From: Bradyrhizobium sp. Ai1a-2
GTDB lineage: Bacteria > Pseudomonadota > Alphaproteobacteria > Rhizobiales > Xanthobacteraceae
Length of the DNA stretch: 64,000 bases
Direction: 5' to 3'
Assembly (NCBI RefSeq): GCF_000426245.1
Contig: NZ_AUEZ01000027.1
Coordinates: forward strand, 1-64,000
Shown here: positions 40,264 through 49,838 of the stretch, in pieces
How positions within the stretch are numbered: position 1 is the first letter of the stretch
Layout of the letters: each line of letters begins with the position of its first letter
Program-made: the position numbers and the translations under genes
Notes under the pieces: model-generated
The model's database searches: none
The model's input: the letters and a program-made list of their open reading frames with translations, nothing else
Told to the model about the DNA's origin: nothing

Positions 40264-42276
40264 CTATCGAGAATGACCGGCTTTGCGCTCATCGAGCACG
40301 CGCTCGATCACCGCGTCGACCAGATAGGTCGAGCCTTTCTCGGTGAGGTGAATGCCGTCGCTTGCGGTGATGTCGCCGGCGCTGTCGCCGATCCGGGTCA
40401 GGCAGCCGTCGCCATTGCACAGCACGTCCCAGGCGGAAACGAATTCCGCACCGGCAGGCGCAAGCTTGTCGCGCATCACCGCGTCGAACCATCCGCTCGT
40501 CACGCCGCCGCTCCATCGCGCCGGTATCAGGCCGTGATAGAGCAGGAAATAGCGCAGCACTTCGTTCGGCAACCCGCGCCGCCAGGTCGGCACCGCGCCG
40601 AGCACGACGACGCGGGCCCCGGTCTCGCGCTTCAGCGCGGCGGCGGTCTCGGCGATCTTGTCCGGATATCGATCCCAGGTGCCGTGCATCAGCACGATGT
40701 CGGGCCTGGCATCGCGTATCCGTGAGAACACCTTGCCATTCATGGCGCGGCAGTTGGGCGTGCCGGGTACATCGACATTCAGGACAGGAACGCACGACGC
40801 CGAGGTGAACTGCGCGATGCCGAAATTCTTCGTCTCCTGCGCCTTCCGCAAGCCGGGCAACAGCGCGCCCGCCGTTGAGTCGCCCCAGATCACGACCAGC
40901 GGACGGCGGTCGCGATCGACGCAATCATCGGCGAACGATGTTTCGCGGCTGAGATCGAGCAGGCATTGGTGGAACCGCCATTGCGCTGACTGTGTCGACA
41001 CACCGGCCATGGCGCGGATTTCCGGCGGCAGGCGGAAATCGTAGCCACGCCCCCAAACCACGGCGCCGCCCAGCGCGGCGACGAGCACCATGCTGGCGCC
41101 GAGCGCAACCAGCTTGCGCGGCTGCGGCCAGCCGAAACGCAACGGCTTCTCAATGTAGCGGTAGGTCACCCAGGCCAGCAGCAAGCTGAGCAACAGGATC
41201 AGGCCGCGCTCGAGCAGCGTCAGCGGGCTGAACTTGATCTGCGCGAAGAACACCAGCAGCGGCCAGTGCCAGAGATAGAGCGGATAGCTGATCAGCCCGA
41301 CCCATACCATCGGCCGGCTGGCGAGCACGCCGCGGCAGAGCCAGGCTGTGGGCGCAGATAGCAGCAGCGCAGATCCGGCAACCGGCAGCGCCGCGCGCCA
41401 ACCCGGAAACGGGCTGTGGCTGTCGAACAGGCCAACCGCGAGTGCGATCAGCGTGAATCCCGCGAACGCACGCCAATCGCTCGCTGCGTTCGGCTTACCG
41501 GTTTGGTTCCAGCCCAGCGCCAGCAAGGCGCCTGCGAGCAATTCGAAGGCCCGCGTGAACGGCAGATAAAAGGTCGCGACCGGATTCGCGCCGATCAGCA
41601 GGAGATTGAGGGCGAAGGACGCGACGCCGAGGATCGCGGCGATCCAGAACAGTTTCAGCCGCAGCCGCACGGCCAGCATCAGCAGCAGCGGCCAGAACAG
41701 ATAGAACTGTTCCTCGATGCCGAGCGACCACAGATGCAGCAGCGGCTTTTTCGCCGATTCGACGTCGAAATAGCCTGACTGCAGCAACAGCGCGATGTTG
41801 GCGAGGAACGCGGCGCTGGCGAAGACGTCGCTGCCCAGTTGCGCATAGGCAGACGGCAGCATGACTAGCCAGCCCGCGACCAGCACGACAGCGAGCACGA
41901 CGATCAATGCCGGAAAAATCCGCCTGATGCGCCTGGCATAGAAGCCGGCCAGACTGAAGCGCTCTTCGTCGAGTTCACGCGCGACGATACCGGTGATCAG
42001 GAAGCCGGAAATCACAAAGAAGACATCAACACCGACGAACCCGCCCGGTGCGGCCTCAGGAAAGGCGTGGAAGATCAGCACCAGCATCACGGCGATGGCG
42101 CGGAGGCCATCGATATCGGGCCGATAGAGCTGGGAAGGCAGGGACAAGGGCGGATAATCCGGATATCGCGGAACAAGCAGTCGGCGCGAACTCAGGCGGC
42201 TTCGATGCCCTCTGTAGCAGGTCCGCCAAGCGCCGCCAGAGGGCGCCCGCCGCACGACCCAAATCGGGACTCTCAT
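40264..42276 (-). CDS. Membrane acyltransferase with C-terminal SGNH domain (OafA/YrhL type)
   Basis: A 670-aa two-domain enzyme that O-acetylates surface polysaccharide. The N-terminal acyltransferase-3 domain begins YRPDIDGLRAIAVMLVLIFH (catalytic-type His) and has FVGVDVFFVISGFLITG plus about ten membrane helices. The C-terminal periplasmic SGNH domain shows PLVVIWGDSTAGALLPGLR (Ser in GDS) and ITASDGIHLTEKGSTYLV (the DxxH pair). The start is uncertain: the first 45 residues (MRVPIWVVRRAPSGG) are not typical, and the real start may be nearer YPDYPPLSLPSQL. It is inserted between recF and gyrB on the opposite strand. Confidence 0.92.
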   Translation of the reverse strand: MRVPIWVVRRAPSGGAWRTCYRGHRSRLSSRRLLVPRYPDYPPLSLPSQLYRPDIDGLRAIAVMLVLIFHAFPEAAPGGFVGVDVFFVISGFLITGIVARELDEERFSLAGFYARRIRRIFPALIVVLAVVLVAGWLVMLPSAYAQLGSDVFASAAFLANIALLLQSGYFDVESAKKPLLHLWSLGIEEQFYLFWPLLLMLAVRLRLKLFWIAAILGVASFALNLLLIGANPVATFYLPFTRAFELLAGALLALGWNQTGKPNAASDWRAFAGFTLIALAVGLFDSHSPFPGWRAALPVAGSALLLSAPTAWLCRGVLASRPMVWVGLISYPLYLWHWPLLVFFAQIKFSPLTLLERGLILLLSLLLAWVTYRYIEKPLRFGWPQPRKLVALGASMVLVAALGGAVVWGRGYDFRLPPEIRAMAGVSTQSAQWRFHQCLLDLSRETSFADDCVDRDRRPLVVIWGDSTAGALLPGLRKAQETKNFGIAQFTSASCVPVLNVDVPGTPNCRAMNGKVFSRIRDARPDIVLMHGTWDRYPDKIAETAAALKRETGARVVVLGAVPTWRRGLPNEVLRYFLLYHGLIPARWSGGVTSGWFDAVMRDKLAPAGAEFVSAWDVLCNGDGCLTRIGDSAGDITASDGIHLTEKGSTYLVDAVIERVLDERKAGHSR

Positions 42277-42483
42277 GCGCTCGAAAACAGCCTCGAATCG
42301 CGCTTTTTCGAGCTCCCGGAAACGAGCTTGAAACGCCTTGAAACAGGGCAGAAAAATACTATTTATTCAACAGCTTGCGGAGACAGACTTTGCGCTAGTC
42401 GCGATGCATCTTTCGTGGCACAAATAGTGTAATCAGCGCCTGACATTGCGCCGCTGATTCGGGACATTCCTCGAAGGCTTCAC

Positions 42484-44919
42484 ATGACAGAACCAGCCCG
42501 GCAGGCCCCTGCCGAAAGCCAGCATCCCATTCCCGTGGAATATGGTGCGGAATCGATCCGGGTCCTGAAGGGCCTCGATGCCGTGCGCAAGCGGCCGGGC
42601 ATGTATATCGGCGACACCGATGACGGTTCCGGCCTGCATCACATGGTCTATGAGGTCGTCGACAACGCCATCGACGAAGCGCTCGCAGGCTATGCGACGC
42701 GTGTCGAAGTCGTGCTCAATCCCGACAATTCGGTCACCGTGCGCGACGACGGCCGCGGTATCCCGGTCGGCATCCACAAGGGCGAAGGCATCTCCGCGGC
42801 CGAGGTCATCATGACCCAGCTGCACGCCGGCGGGAAATTCGACCAGAACTCCTACAAGGTTTCCGGCGGCCTGCATGGCGTCGGCGTTTCCGTCGTCAAC
42901 GCGCTGTCGAGCTCGTTGAAGCTCCGCGTCTGGCGCGACGACAAGGAGCACTATGTGGAATTCGCCCACGGCGATTCCGTCGCTCCGCTGAGCGTGGTCG
43001 GCGACGCCAACGGCAAGCGCGGCACCGAGGTCACCTTCCTCGCTTCTACCGAGACCTTCAAGAACATCGAATATGATTTCGCGACGCTCGAGCATCGCTT
43101 GCGCGAGCTTGCCTTCCTCAACTCCGGCGTCAACATCGTGCTCTCGGACATGCGCCATGCGGTCGAGAAGCGCGAGGCGATGCACTACGTCGGCGGCGTC
43201 GAGGAATTCGTCAAATATCTCGACCGCAACAAGAAGGCGATCGTCGCCAACCCGATCATGGTCCGTTCGGAGATGAACGGCATCGGGGTCGAAGCCGCAC
43301 TGTGGTGGAACGACAGCTACCACGAGAACGTGCTGTGCTTCACCAACAACATCCCGCAGCGCGACGGCGGCACCCATCTGGCCGGCTTCCGCGGCGCGCT
43401 GACGCGCCAGGTCAACGGCTATGCCGAGACCAATGCGAAAAAGGAAAAGATCACGCTGACCGGCGACGACTGCCGCGAGGGCCTCACGGCCGTGCTCTCG
43501 GTGAAAGTGCCGGATCCGAAGTTCTCGTCGCAGACCAAGGACAAGCTGGTGTCCTCGGAAGTGCGTCCCGTTGTCGAGAACGTCATCAACGAGGCGCTGG
43601 CCGCCTGGTTCGAGGAGCATCCGAGCGAGGCGAAAGTCATCGTCGGCAAGGTGATCCAGGCCGCGGCAGCCCGCGAGGCCGCGCGCAAGGCACGCGAGTT
43701 GACCCGCAAGAATCCGCTCGCGATATCCTCGCTGCCGGGAAAGCTGGCCGATTGCCAGGAGAAGGATCCCGCCAAGTCGGAACTGTTCATCGTCGAGGGC
43801 GACTCGGCAGGCGGCAGCGCCAAGCAGGGCCGCAACCGCGAGTTCCAGGCGGTGCTGCCGCTGCGCGGCAAGATCCTCAATGTCGAGCGCGTCCGCCCCG
43901 ACAAGATGCTGTCCAGCGAGCAGATCGGCACGCTGATCACCGCGCTCGGCACCGGCATCAGCGACGACTTCTCGATCGACAAGCTGCGCTATCACAAGAT
44001 CATCGTGATGACGGACGCCGACGTCGACGGCGCCCATATCCGCACGCTGCTCCTGACCTTCTTCTATCGCCAGATGCGCGACATCATTGACGGCGGCTAT
44101 CTCTATATCGCGCAGCCGCCGCTCTATAAGGTGACGCGCGGCAAGTCCGAGCAGTATCTGAAGGACGAGCGTGCGCTGGAAGACTACCTGATCGAGGCGG
44201 GGCTCGACGATTGCGTGTTCACGCCTGGAACCGGCGAGGAACGCTCGGGCCGCGACCTGCGCTCCCTGATCGACGACGCCCGCGTCATTCGCGCCGTGCT
44301 GCGCAACCTGCACAGCCGCTATAATCGCGCCGTGATCGAACAGGCCGCGATTGCGGGCGTCCTGAGTCCGAAGATCACTCGTGATATCAACGCGGCCAAT
44401 GAGGCGGCCGACTACATCGCCAAACGGCTGGACGCGGTGGCTGAAGAAGTCGAGCGCGGCTGGATCGGCCACTTCGTCGAAGGCCAGGGCTTCCAGTTCG
44501 AGCGCACCGTACGCGGGGTCAAGGACGTCGCGATCATCGACGACGCATTCCTCGGCTCGGCGGATGCGCGCAAGCTCGACGAATACGCGCCGAAGCTGCA
44601 GGACCTCTATGCGCGGGCGGGCAAGCTGCGCCGCAAGGACGCCGAGCAGACGATCCACGGCCCCGTCGGGCTGTTCGACGCTGTAACGGATGCGGCCCGC
44701 AAGGGCCTGTCCCTGCAGCGCTACAAAGGCCTCGGCGAGATGAACCCGGAGCAGCTCTGGGAGACGACGCTGGATACCGAAGCGCGCTCGCTTCTGCAGG
44801 TGAAGGTCAAGGAGGTCGACGAGGCCGACGACATCTTCACCAAGCTGATGGGCGACGTGGTCGAACCACGCCGCGACTTCATCCAGGAAAACTCGCTCAG
44901 CGCCACCATCGACATCTGA
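42484..44919 (+). CDS. gyrB: DNA gyrase subunit B
   Basis: An 811-aa type-II topoisomerase subunit that drives ATP-dependent negative supercoiling with GyrA. The GHKL ATPase is visible in RPGMYIGDTDDGSGLHHMVY, VDNAIDEALAGYA and GRGIPVGIHKGEGISAAEVI, with KVSGGLHGVGVSVVNALSS. The TOPRIM domain has ELFIVEGDSAGGSAKQGRNR and IVMTDADVDGAHIRTLLLTF. The C-terminus has LQRYKGLGEMNPEQLWETTL. The length is normal for alphaproteobacteria. The ATG has GAAGG upstream. No resistance-type change was looked for residue by residue. Confidence 0.97.
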   Translation: MTEPARQAPAESQHPIPVEYGAESIRVLKGLDAVRKRPGMYIGDTDDGSGLHHMVYEVVDNAIDEALAGYATRVEVVLNPDNSVTVRDDGRGIPVGIHKGEGISAAEVIMTQLHAGGKFDQNSYKVSGGLHGVGVSVVNALSSSLKLRVWRDDKEHYVEFAHGDSVAPLSVVGDANGKRGTEVTFLASTETFKNIEYDFATLEHRLRELAFLNSGVNIVLSDMRHAVEKREAMHYVGGVEEFVKYLDRNKKAIVANPIMVRSEMNGIGVEAALWWNDSYHENVLCFTNNIPQRDGGTHLAGFRGALTRQVNGYAETNAKKEKITLTGDDCREGLTAVLSVKVPDPKFSSQTKDKLVSSEVRPVVENVINEALAAWFEEHPSEAKVIVGKVIQAAAAREAARKARELTRKNPLAISSLPGKLADCQEKDPAKSELFIVEGDSAGGSAKQGRNREFQAVLPLRGKILNVERVRPDKMLSSEQIGTLITALGTGISDDFSIDKLRYHKIIVMTDADVDGAHIRTLLLTFFYRQMRDIIDGGYLYIAQPPLYKVTRGKSEQYLKDERALEDYLIEAGLDDCVFTPGTGEERSGRDLRSLIDDARVIRAVLRNLHSRYNRAVIEQAAIAGVLSPKITRDINAANEAADYIAKRLDAVAEEVERGWIGHFVEGQGFQFERTVRGVKDVAIIDDAFLGSADARKLDEYAPKLQDLYARAGKLRRKDAEQTIHGPVGLFDAVTDAARKGLSLQRYKGLGEMNPEQLWETTLDTEARSLLQVKVKEVDEADDIFTKLMGDVVEPRRDFIQENSLSATIDI

Positions 44920-44934
44920 CGCGTGTCGGGTAAC

Positions 44935-44970
44935 GCATAATCTGGACTCTGGAAGGCATAAGCTGGACCC
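44935..44970. repeat. Pair of 15-base direct repeats at the edge of the DedA remnant
   Basis: GCATAATCTGGACTC (44935-44949) and GCATAAGCTGGACCC (44956-44970) match at 13 of 15 positions with a 21-base period. They begin 16 bases after the gyrB stop, and the DedA homology ends exactly at their right side. They may mark the end of a lost or small mobile element. I cannot name the element. Confidence 0.55.
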
Positions 44971-45220
44971 GAGCCGCCGTAGAAGCGGATAGCCGAACCG
45001 GTTGCCGATCCAGTAGTCGCCGAGAATGGCGCCGGCCGCGGTCGCCGCTACAATGAGCCAGATGTTCGAATCCGGATTTTTAGCTGCGTACATCGCAGCG
45101 AGGATCAGCATCGTCTCGCGCGGAAGCGGAATACCAATACTTTCGATCCCGATCACGACCGCGAGGTATCCGTAACTTGTGATCAGGTGATCCAGCCCTT
45201 CATATATATTCTGATCGCTG
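44971..45220 (-). pseudogene. Remnant of a DedA-family membrane protein gene
   Basis: The reverse strand reads GLDHLITSYGYLAVVIGIES then IGIPLPRETMLILAAMYAAK and AATAAGAILGDYWIGNRFGY followed by PLLRR, which is the N-terminal 80 or so residues of a DedA protein (flippase-like lipid transporter family). Compared with intact DedA proteins, short pieces are missing (GIALES has become GIES, GDNIGYWIG has become GDYWIG). No in-frame start is close by, and the rest of the gene is absent beyond the direct repeats at 44935-44970. It is a truncated, decaying copy. Confidence 0.8.
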
Positions 45221-45341
45221 TTCAGTGTCCCAGGCGCGCATCGAGCCTTATCGATACGTGCCTGTGGCCAGGGGCTGCGCGACGCACTCACATGCGCTCC
45301 CTGGGTCTTGGGCTATGATTGGTAGCTCTGGAGCCCTTGCA

Positions 45342-46472
45342 ATGCCAACTTGCGTCAACCTCGCTCCTGGCGATCCCGCTCCCTGGTTCTTCCAGCGCTC
45401 GTTCGCCAAGCCGCGCTACGCATTCGATACGGTGGGCGGGCGCCACATCGTGCTGTGCTTCTTCGCTTCTGCCAGCGATGGGCACAGCCACGCAGCGATA
45501 ACCGCTGTCCGCAGCCGACCCGAGTTCTTCAATGACATCAATGCGTGCTTTTTCGGCGTTAGCTTCGATCCAAAGGACGAGGCCGAGAAGCGCGTCGCCG
45601 ACCATTATCCCGGCTACCGGTACTTTTGGGACTTCGACCGGACGGTCGGACGGCTTTTTGGCGCGCTGCCACGCGAAACGGACGATCCGCACAGCCGGGC
45701 CCGGCGAATGTGGGTCATTGTTGACCCGAGCCTACGGGTCTTGCGGATCATCCCGTTTGCGGAGGATCAGAGCGACATTGCAGCTTTGCTGGCGTACCTC
45801 GACGCATTGCCACCCACTTCGCGGTTCACGGGCTTCGACCTCCAGGCCCCGATTCTTATTCTGCCGAACGTATTCGAGCCGGCGTTTTGCCGCGAACTGA
45901 TCGATCTTTACGAAGCTCATGGCGGCGAGGAATCGGGTTTCATGCGCGAGCTCAACGGACGGATCGTTGCCGTGCACGACCACGGTCACAAACGGCGCAA
46001 GGACTACATCATCGAAGATCCCGAGGTGATCAAGGAGACGCAGACACGGTTCATGCGCCGGGTCGCGCCGATGATCCACAGGGCGCACCAGTTCAAGGTC
46101 ACCCACATGGAGCGCTATATCGTCTCCTGCTATGCGGCCGAGGACGAGGCGCACTTTCGCGCACATCGCGACAACACGACCAAGGGCACGGCCCATCGTC
46201 GCTTCGCGGCCTCAGTGAACCTCAACGACGACTTCGATCGTGGCGAGATCAGTTTCCCTGAGTTCAGCCCGAAGAGCTTCAAGGCGCCAGTCGGCGGCGC
46301 CGTCGTATTCTCTTGTTCGCTCCTGCACGCCGTCTCCAAGGTCACACGGGGGCGACGCTTCGCATTCCTGCCGTTCCTCTATGACAGTGAAGCTGCGAAG
46401 TTGCGCGAGGCGAACAACGCCTATCTCGGCGAAGGAGTTGGCGCCTACCACGCCGGGAAGCCGAAGGCCTGA
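45342..46472 (+). CDS. Redoxin-like domain fused to a 2-oxoglutarate/Fe(II) oxygenase
   Basis: A 376-aa cytoplasmic two-domain protein. Residues 1-165 look like a peroxiredoxin fold (LAPGDPAPWFFQRSFAKPRY, GRHIVLCFFASASDGHSHA, WDFDRTVGRLFGALPRE), but the catalytic Cys position is not Cys. Residues 175-376 are a prolyl-hydroxylase-like oxygenase: HFRAHRDNTTKGTAHRRFAA gives the HxD iron ligands, LLHAVSKVTRGRRFAFLPFL gives the distal His and the 2OG-binding Arg. It would hydroxylate an unknown substrate. I start at ATG 45342 with GGAG upstream; in-frame alternatives lie at 45315 and 45225. It is divergent from the DedA remnant and convergent with the gene ending at 46515. Confidence 0.88.
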   Translation: MPTCVNLAPGDPAPWFFQRSFAKPRYAFDTVGGRHIVLCFFASASDGHSHAAITAVRSRPEFFNDINACFFGVSFDPKDEAEKRVADHYPGYRYFWDFDRTVGRLFGALPRETDDPHSRARRMWVIVDPSLRVLRIIPFAEDQSDIAALLAYLDALPPTSRFTGFDLQAPILILPNVFEPAFCRELIDLYEAHGGEESGFMRELNGRIVAVHDHGHKRRKDYIIEDPEVIKETQTRFMRRVAPMIHRAHQFKVTHMERYIVSCYAAEDEAHFRAHRDNTTKGTAHRRFAASVNLNDDFDRGEISFPEFSPKSFKAPVGGAVVFSCSLLHAVSKVTRGRRFAFLPFLYDSEAAKLREANNAYLGEGVGAYHAGKPKA

Positions 46473-46514
46473 CGATCCCCGCCGCGACACCTGCGTGCTT
46501 TTCCGTCTTGATCC

Positions 46515-47210
46515 TCAAGTGAAGCCCGCGCGGCCTCTTGCCTCTCCGGCCTCGGCTGCCGTCAAAAGATCAATCAGCCGTTCTGCCGCCGGCGCGGCCG
46601 AAGTGCGTGTCGTGACGGCGGCAGTGTACAAGGTTGCCAGAGCGCACTCTGGGGGTAGCAAACCGGACAGGACGACTCCGTTGGTCGCAATGATCTCGGT
46701 CGACTGGGTGCAACCGATCGGCCGCCGCGCGTCCGACTCTGCGAGGTGACGCATGGCGGTTGCACCATTCGGAAAGATGCGCAGTCGCTGCCCCACCTCC
46801 CCGGCAATGCCGAGTTGCTCCAGGACTTTCGCGACGTGAATTCCCGCGGTCGATGCCTTGGTGTCCGGGACGAAGATCGCATCCGCTGCCCGCAGCGCCT
46901 CGCGCAGGCTTGCTGCATCCTTCGCGGCGACCGGCGGATCTCCTGCGCGGACCGCAAGCGCGGTCTCGACCAGGCCGATATCCCTGACGGAGGCCGGCGA
47001 GACCAGCTTCTCCGCTGCAAGTGTTGCGACGAGGGCCGATGTGAGGATGATGACATCGGCAGCGACGCCTTTGCGCAGCCTGTCCGCCATGGCCCCGACC
47101 GCGCCGAATTCGCCCTCGATCTGCAAGCCCGTCGCTGCCGTGAAGGCTGGTGCAAGGTTCGTGACGAGTCCCTGCGCCGCCCCGCCGCTCAAAACGTGCA
47201 ACTTGTTCAT
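46515..47210 (-). CDS. Solute-binding-fold protein without signal peptide (ModA/PBP-like)
   Basis: A 231-aa periplasmic-binding-protein-like fold of the ModA type (SBP_bac_11). It begins MNKLHVLSGGAAQGLVTNLA, with FTAATGLQIEGEFGAVGAMA, GVAADVIILTSALVATLAAE, DAIFVPDTKASTAGIHVAKV and PIGCTQSTEIIATNGVVLSG. There is no hydrophobic signal sequence, so it should stay in the cytoplasm, which is odd for this fold. It overlaps the molybdenum hydroxylase subunit by 4 bases (ATGA) and is the last gene of that operon. It may bind molybdate or the pathway substrate to help cofactor loading or sensing; this is inference. Confidence 0.85.
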   Translation of the reverse strand: MNKLHVLSGGAAQGLVTNLAPAFTAATGLQIEGEFGAVGAMADRLRKGVAADVIILTSALVATLAAEKLVSPASVRDIGLVETALAVRAGDPPVAAKDAASLREALRAADAIFVPDTKASTAGIHVAKVLEQLGIAGEVGQRLRIFPNGATAMRHLAESDARRPIGCTQSTEIIATNGVVLSGLLPPECALATLYTAAVTTRTSAAPAAERLIDLLTAAEAGEARGRAGFT

Positions 47211-49348
47211 GGTGTCAATTCCATCGCGGCGATCAACCGCTCGCGCGTCATGGGAAGATCGCGTATCCGCACGCCGAGGCAATCAAAAACAGCATTGGCT
47301 ATCGCCGCGGTCACGGGACCGTGTGCAGCTTCGCCGGCACCAACAGGATCCAATTCCGGGCGCCGGATGAGCTCGACTTCGACCTCCGGCACCTCGCTGA
47401 AGCGCAGGATCGGGTAGTCCGACCATGTGGTGCTGGTGATGCGTTGCCGGTCGAAGCGGACCCGCTCCTTCAGCACCCAGCTGGTAGCCTGGATAGCGCC
47501 GCCCTCGATCTGGTTGATGACTCCGTCAGGATTGATCGCCTCCCCGACATCGACTGCGAGTGTCAGCTTTCTGACGCGAATGTCCCTGTCGCCCTCGACT
47601 TCGGCCACGGCAGCGCAGTACGCACCCATATTCTTGTAGCGGGCAAAGCCGATGCCATGGCCGATGCCGGGTCGCTGCGCCGGCTTCCATTTCGCGCGTT
47701 CGGCAGCGGCGCGGATGACGTCTCTGGCGCGGTCGTCATTCAAAAGGCGCAGCCGGAACGCGACCGGATCCTCGCCGCGCTCGGCGGCGATCTCGTCGAG
47801 AAAGGACTCGATGGCAAACACGTTGCCCTGGGCGCCCAGCGTGCGCAGCGCCGAGGTGCGTACCGGCATCGTCAGCAGACGGTGACTCTCGATCTGCCAT
47901 GACGGGAAGTCATACAGCGGAACGGCATTGCGGTCGGCGCCACCACCATTGGCCTGTGGCGGATTGGTCGAAATCATCCACGGGAACGGATTCGCCAGCT
48001 CGAACCCGGCAAGCAGCGCTGGCTGTGCCGCGCGCCCCGGTCGAGCCGCATGGCCGTTGCTCCAGAGCTGATGATGCCAGTGCAGGACCTCGCCCCCAGC
48101 GTCGAGATCGGCTGCAATCTCGATCGCCATCGCCGCACCGAACGGTGTCTGCGACATCTCGTCCGCGCGCGACCATTGCACCCGTACCGGCCGGCCACCG
48201 GCGACCTTTGCCAACAATACGGCATCGAGGGCGACGTCATCAGCTGCGTTGTGGCCATAGCAGCCGGCGCCTTCGAGATGCTCGACCGTGATGTTCTCGG
48301 CCGGTAGCTTGAGCAGCAGCGCGAGGTCCGCGCGCAGAAGATAGACCCCCTGGCTGTGGGTCCACACATGGACCTTGTCGCCGCTCCATTGCGCCATCGC
48401 GCAAGACGGCGCGATCGAAGCGTGAGCAATATAGGGACGGGTATATTGCCGCCGGATTGTGCGCTTGCCCTCTCCTCGCGTTGAAGCCGCCCTCGTGTCG
48501 ATCACAACCGATTCCAGCGGCTGGCTCTTCAGGAACGCGGCCAGGTCGTTCTCGTCAGGCAATATCTCGTCCTCAGACCATGTCGCGCCTTTGCGCAGCG
48601 CATTGAGCGCAGCCTCCGCGCCATTCTCCGTTTCGCTGACGACCCCAGCGAAACTGCCGTCGCGCACGATCGCAACCAGGCCTGGGACGGCGCGCGCACC
48701 ATCTTCATTCAGCTCAATCAGCCTTGCGCGCGAATGCTCCGGCCGCAGCACGCGGCCGTGCAGCGCGGCCGGCAGGCTCGAGTCCTGGATGAAGCGTGGC
48801 CGCGCAAAGACCTTGTCGGGAATATCGATCCGGCCGACGGAATCTCCCGCCAGCCGACGCTCGGTTGCCAGCTTCGGCACGATCCCTGGTGTCGCGTCTC
48901 GCTCAAGCGCGACAGCGCCGGCGAGTTCCCAATAGCTCGTCCTGACATTGCCGGGACCGGAGATGGTGCCGTCCTCAACCGAGAGGGAGGTCTTCTCGAC
49001 ACCGAGACGATCGGCGGCAACTTCAAGAAAGATTTGTCGGACTTCCGCGCAGACGTATCGCAGCGCACGGCCCGATTGCTGGATCGAAAGACTGCCGGAG
49101 GTGACGCCTTCGTTCGGGCTTGCCGCGGTCGAAGCGCGGACCATCCGGATGCGCGCGATATCGACGTCCAGTTCATCGGCGGCGATTTGAGCGAGCGCGG
49201 TAACAATGCCTTGTCCGATTTCCACCTTCCCCGGCCGGACCGTCACCTGTCCTTCGGCCGAGAATTCCAGCCATGACGACAATGTTGGGTTGGCCGCAAG
49301 GCTGACCGGCAGCGTTGCCGCAGACGGGGACGGCGCTGGCCGGCTCAT
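47207..49348 (-). CDS. Molybdopterin-binding hydroxylase large subunit, no Tat signal
   Basis: A 713-aa molybdenum hydroxylase subunit related to nicotinate and isoquinoline dehydrogenases. Segments include VRPGKVEIGQGIVTALAQIA, HLEGAGCYGHNAADDVALDA, RTLGAQGNVFAIESFLDEIA and VGAGEAAHGPVTAAIANAVF, the last with the catalytic Glu. Unlike the paralogue at 27089-29371, the N-terminus (MSRPAPSPSAATLPVSLAAN) has no twin-arginine signal, so it should act in the cytoplasm. It overlaps both the iron-sulfur gene and the downstream solute-binding-fold gene by 4 bases each. Substrate unknown, plausibly a heterocyclic acid. Confidence 0.9.
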   Translation of the reverse strand: MSRPAPSPSAATLPVSLAANPTLSSWLEFSAEGQVTVRPGKVEIGQGIVTALAQIAADELDVDIARIRMVRASTAASPNEGVTSGSLSIQQSGRALRYVCAEVRQIFLEVAADRLGVEKTSLSVEDGTISGPGNVRTSYWELAGAVALERDATPGIVPKLATERRLAGDSVGRIDIPDKVFARPRFIQDSSLPAALHGRVLRPEHSRARLIELNEDGARAVPGLVAIVRDGSFAGVVSETENGAEAALNALRKGATWSEDEILPDENDLAAFLKSQPLESVVIDTRAASTRGEGKRTIRRQYTRPYIAHASIAPSCAMAQWSGDKVHVWTHSQGVYLLRADLALLLKLPAENITVEHLEGAGCYGHNAADDVALDAVLLAKVAGGRPVRVQWSRADEMSQTPFGAAMAIEIAADLDAGGEVLHWHHQLWSNGHAARPGRAAQPALLAGFELANPFPWMISTNPPQANGGGADRNAVPLYDFPSWQIESHRLLTMPVRTSALRTLGAQGNVFAIESFLDEIAAERGEDPVAFRLRLLNDDRARDVIRAAAERAKWKPAQRPGIGHGIGFARYKNMGAYCAAVAEVEGDRDIRVRKLTLAVDVGEAINPDGVINQIEGGAIQATSWVLKERVRFDRQRITSTTWSDYPILRFSEVPEVEVELIRRPELDPVGAGEAAHGPVTAAIANAVFDCLGVRIRDLPMTRERLIAAMELTP

Positions 49349-49815
49349 GGCGCCGCCATTTCCGCTGCCGCGCGCAGCACCGCCCGTACCATCCGGTTAT
49401 GCGACCCACAGCGACAGAGGTTGCGGTCCAATGCCTCCTTCACCTCGTCGCTGGAAGGTGTCGGATTCCGCTTTAACAACGCCGCGGCGCTCATGAGAAT
49501 GCCCGAAACGCAGTAGCCGCATTGCAACGCCTGTTCCGCGATGAAAGCGCGCTGCAGCGGATGCGGTGCGTTGGCGCTCCCTAATCCCTCTGGCGTCGTG
49601 ATGTCCTTGTCTGCCACCGACCACAGCGGCATATCGCAGGAGCTCATGGCGCGATCGCCGACAATGACATTGCAGGCGCCACACTCTCCGGCGCCACAGC
49701 CGAAATGCGGCCCGATCATGCCGAGCTGGCCGCGCAGGATGTCCAGCAGCGAACGATCAGTATCGGCGTCGACATCCATTTCGACGCCATTAAGACGAAA
49801 TCGAACATGCGGCAT
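49345..49815 (-). CDS. Two [2Fe-2S] cluster subunit of the second molybdenum hydroxylase
   Basis: A 156-aa iron-sulfur subunit starting MPHVRFRLNGVEMDVDADTD. Cluster ligands are in HFGCGAGECGACNVIV plus the Cys of SSCDMPLW, and in CGYCVSGILMSAAALL with NLCRCGSHNRMVRAVL. It pairs with the large subunit (4-base overlap). I moved the start to ATG 49815, which fits the family; a longer frame would overlap the Bug gene. The upstream Bug gene ends 23 bases before it, so all four genes probably form one operon. Confidence 0.92.
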   Translation of the reverse strand: MPHVRFRLNGVEMDVDADTDRSLLDILRGQLGMIGPHFGCGAGECGACNVIVGDRAMSSCDMPLWSVADKDITTPEGLGSANAPHPLQRAFIAEQALQCGYCVSGILMSAAALLKRNPTPSSDEVKEALDRNLCRCGSHNRMVRAVLRAAAEMAAP

Positions 49816-49838
49816 GGCGGATCGGCTCAGGTGAGCTG

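Noticed and set aside
42433..45291. Very long open frame antisense to gyrB
   Set aside because: Apart from the DedA remnant at its start it is the shadow of gyrB codons in a high-GC gene; no family resemblance in the antisense part.
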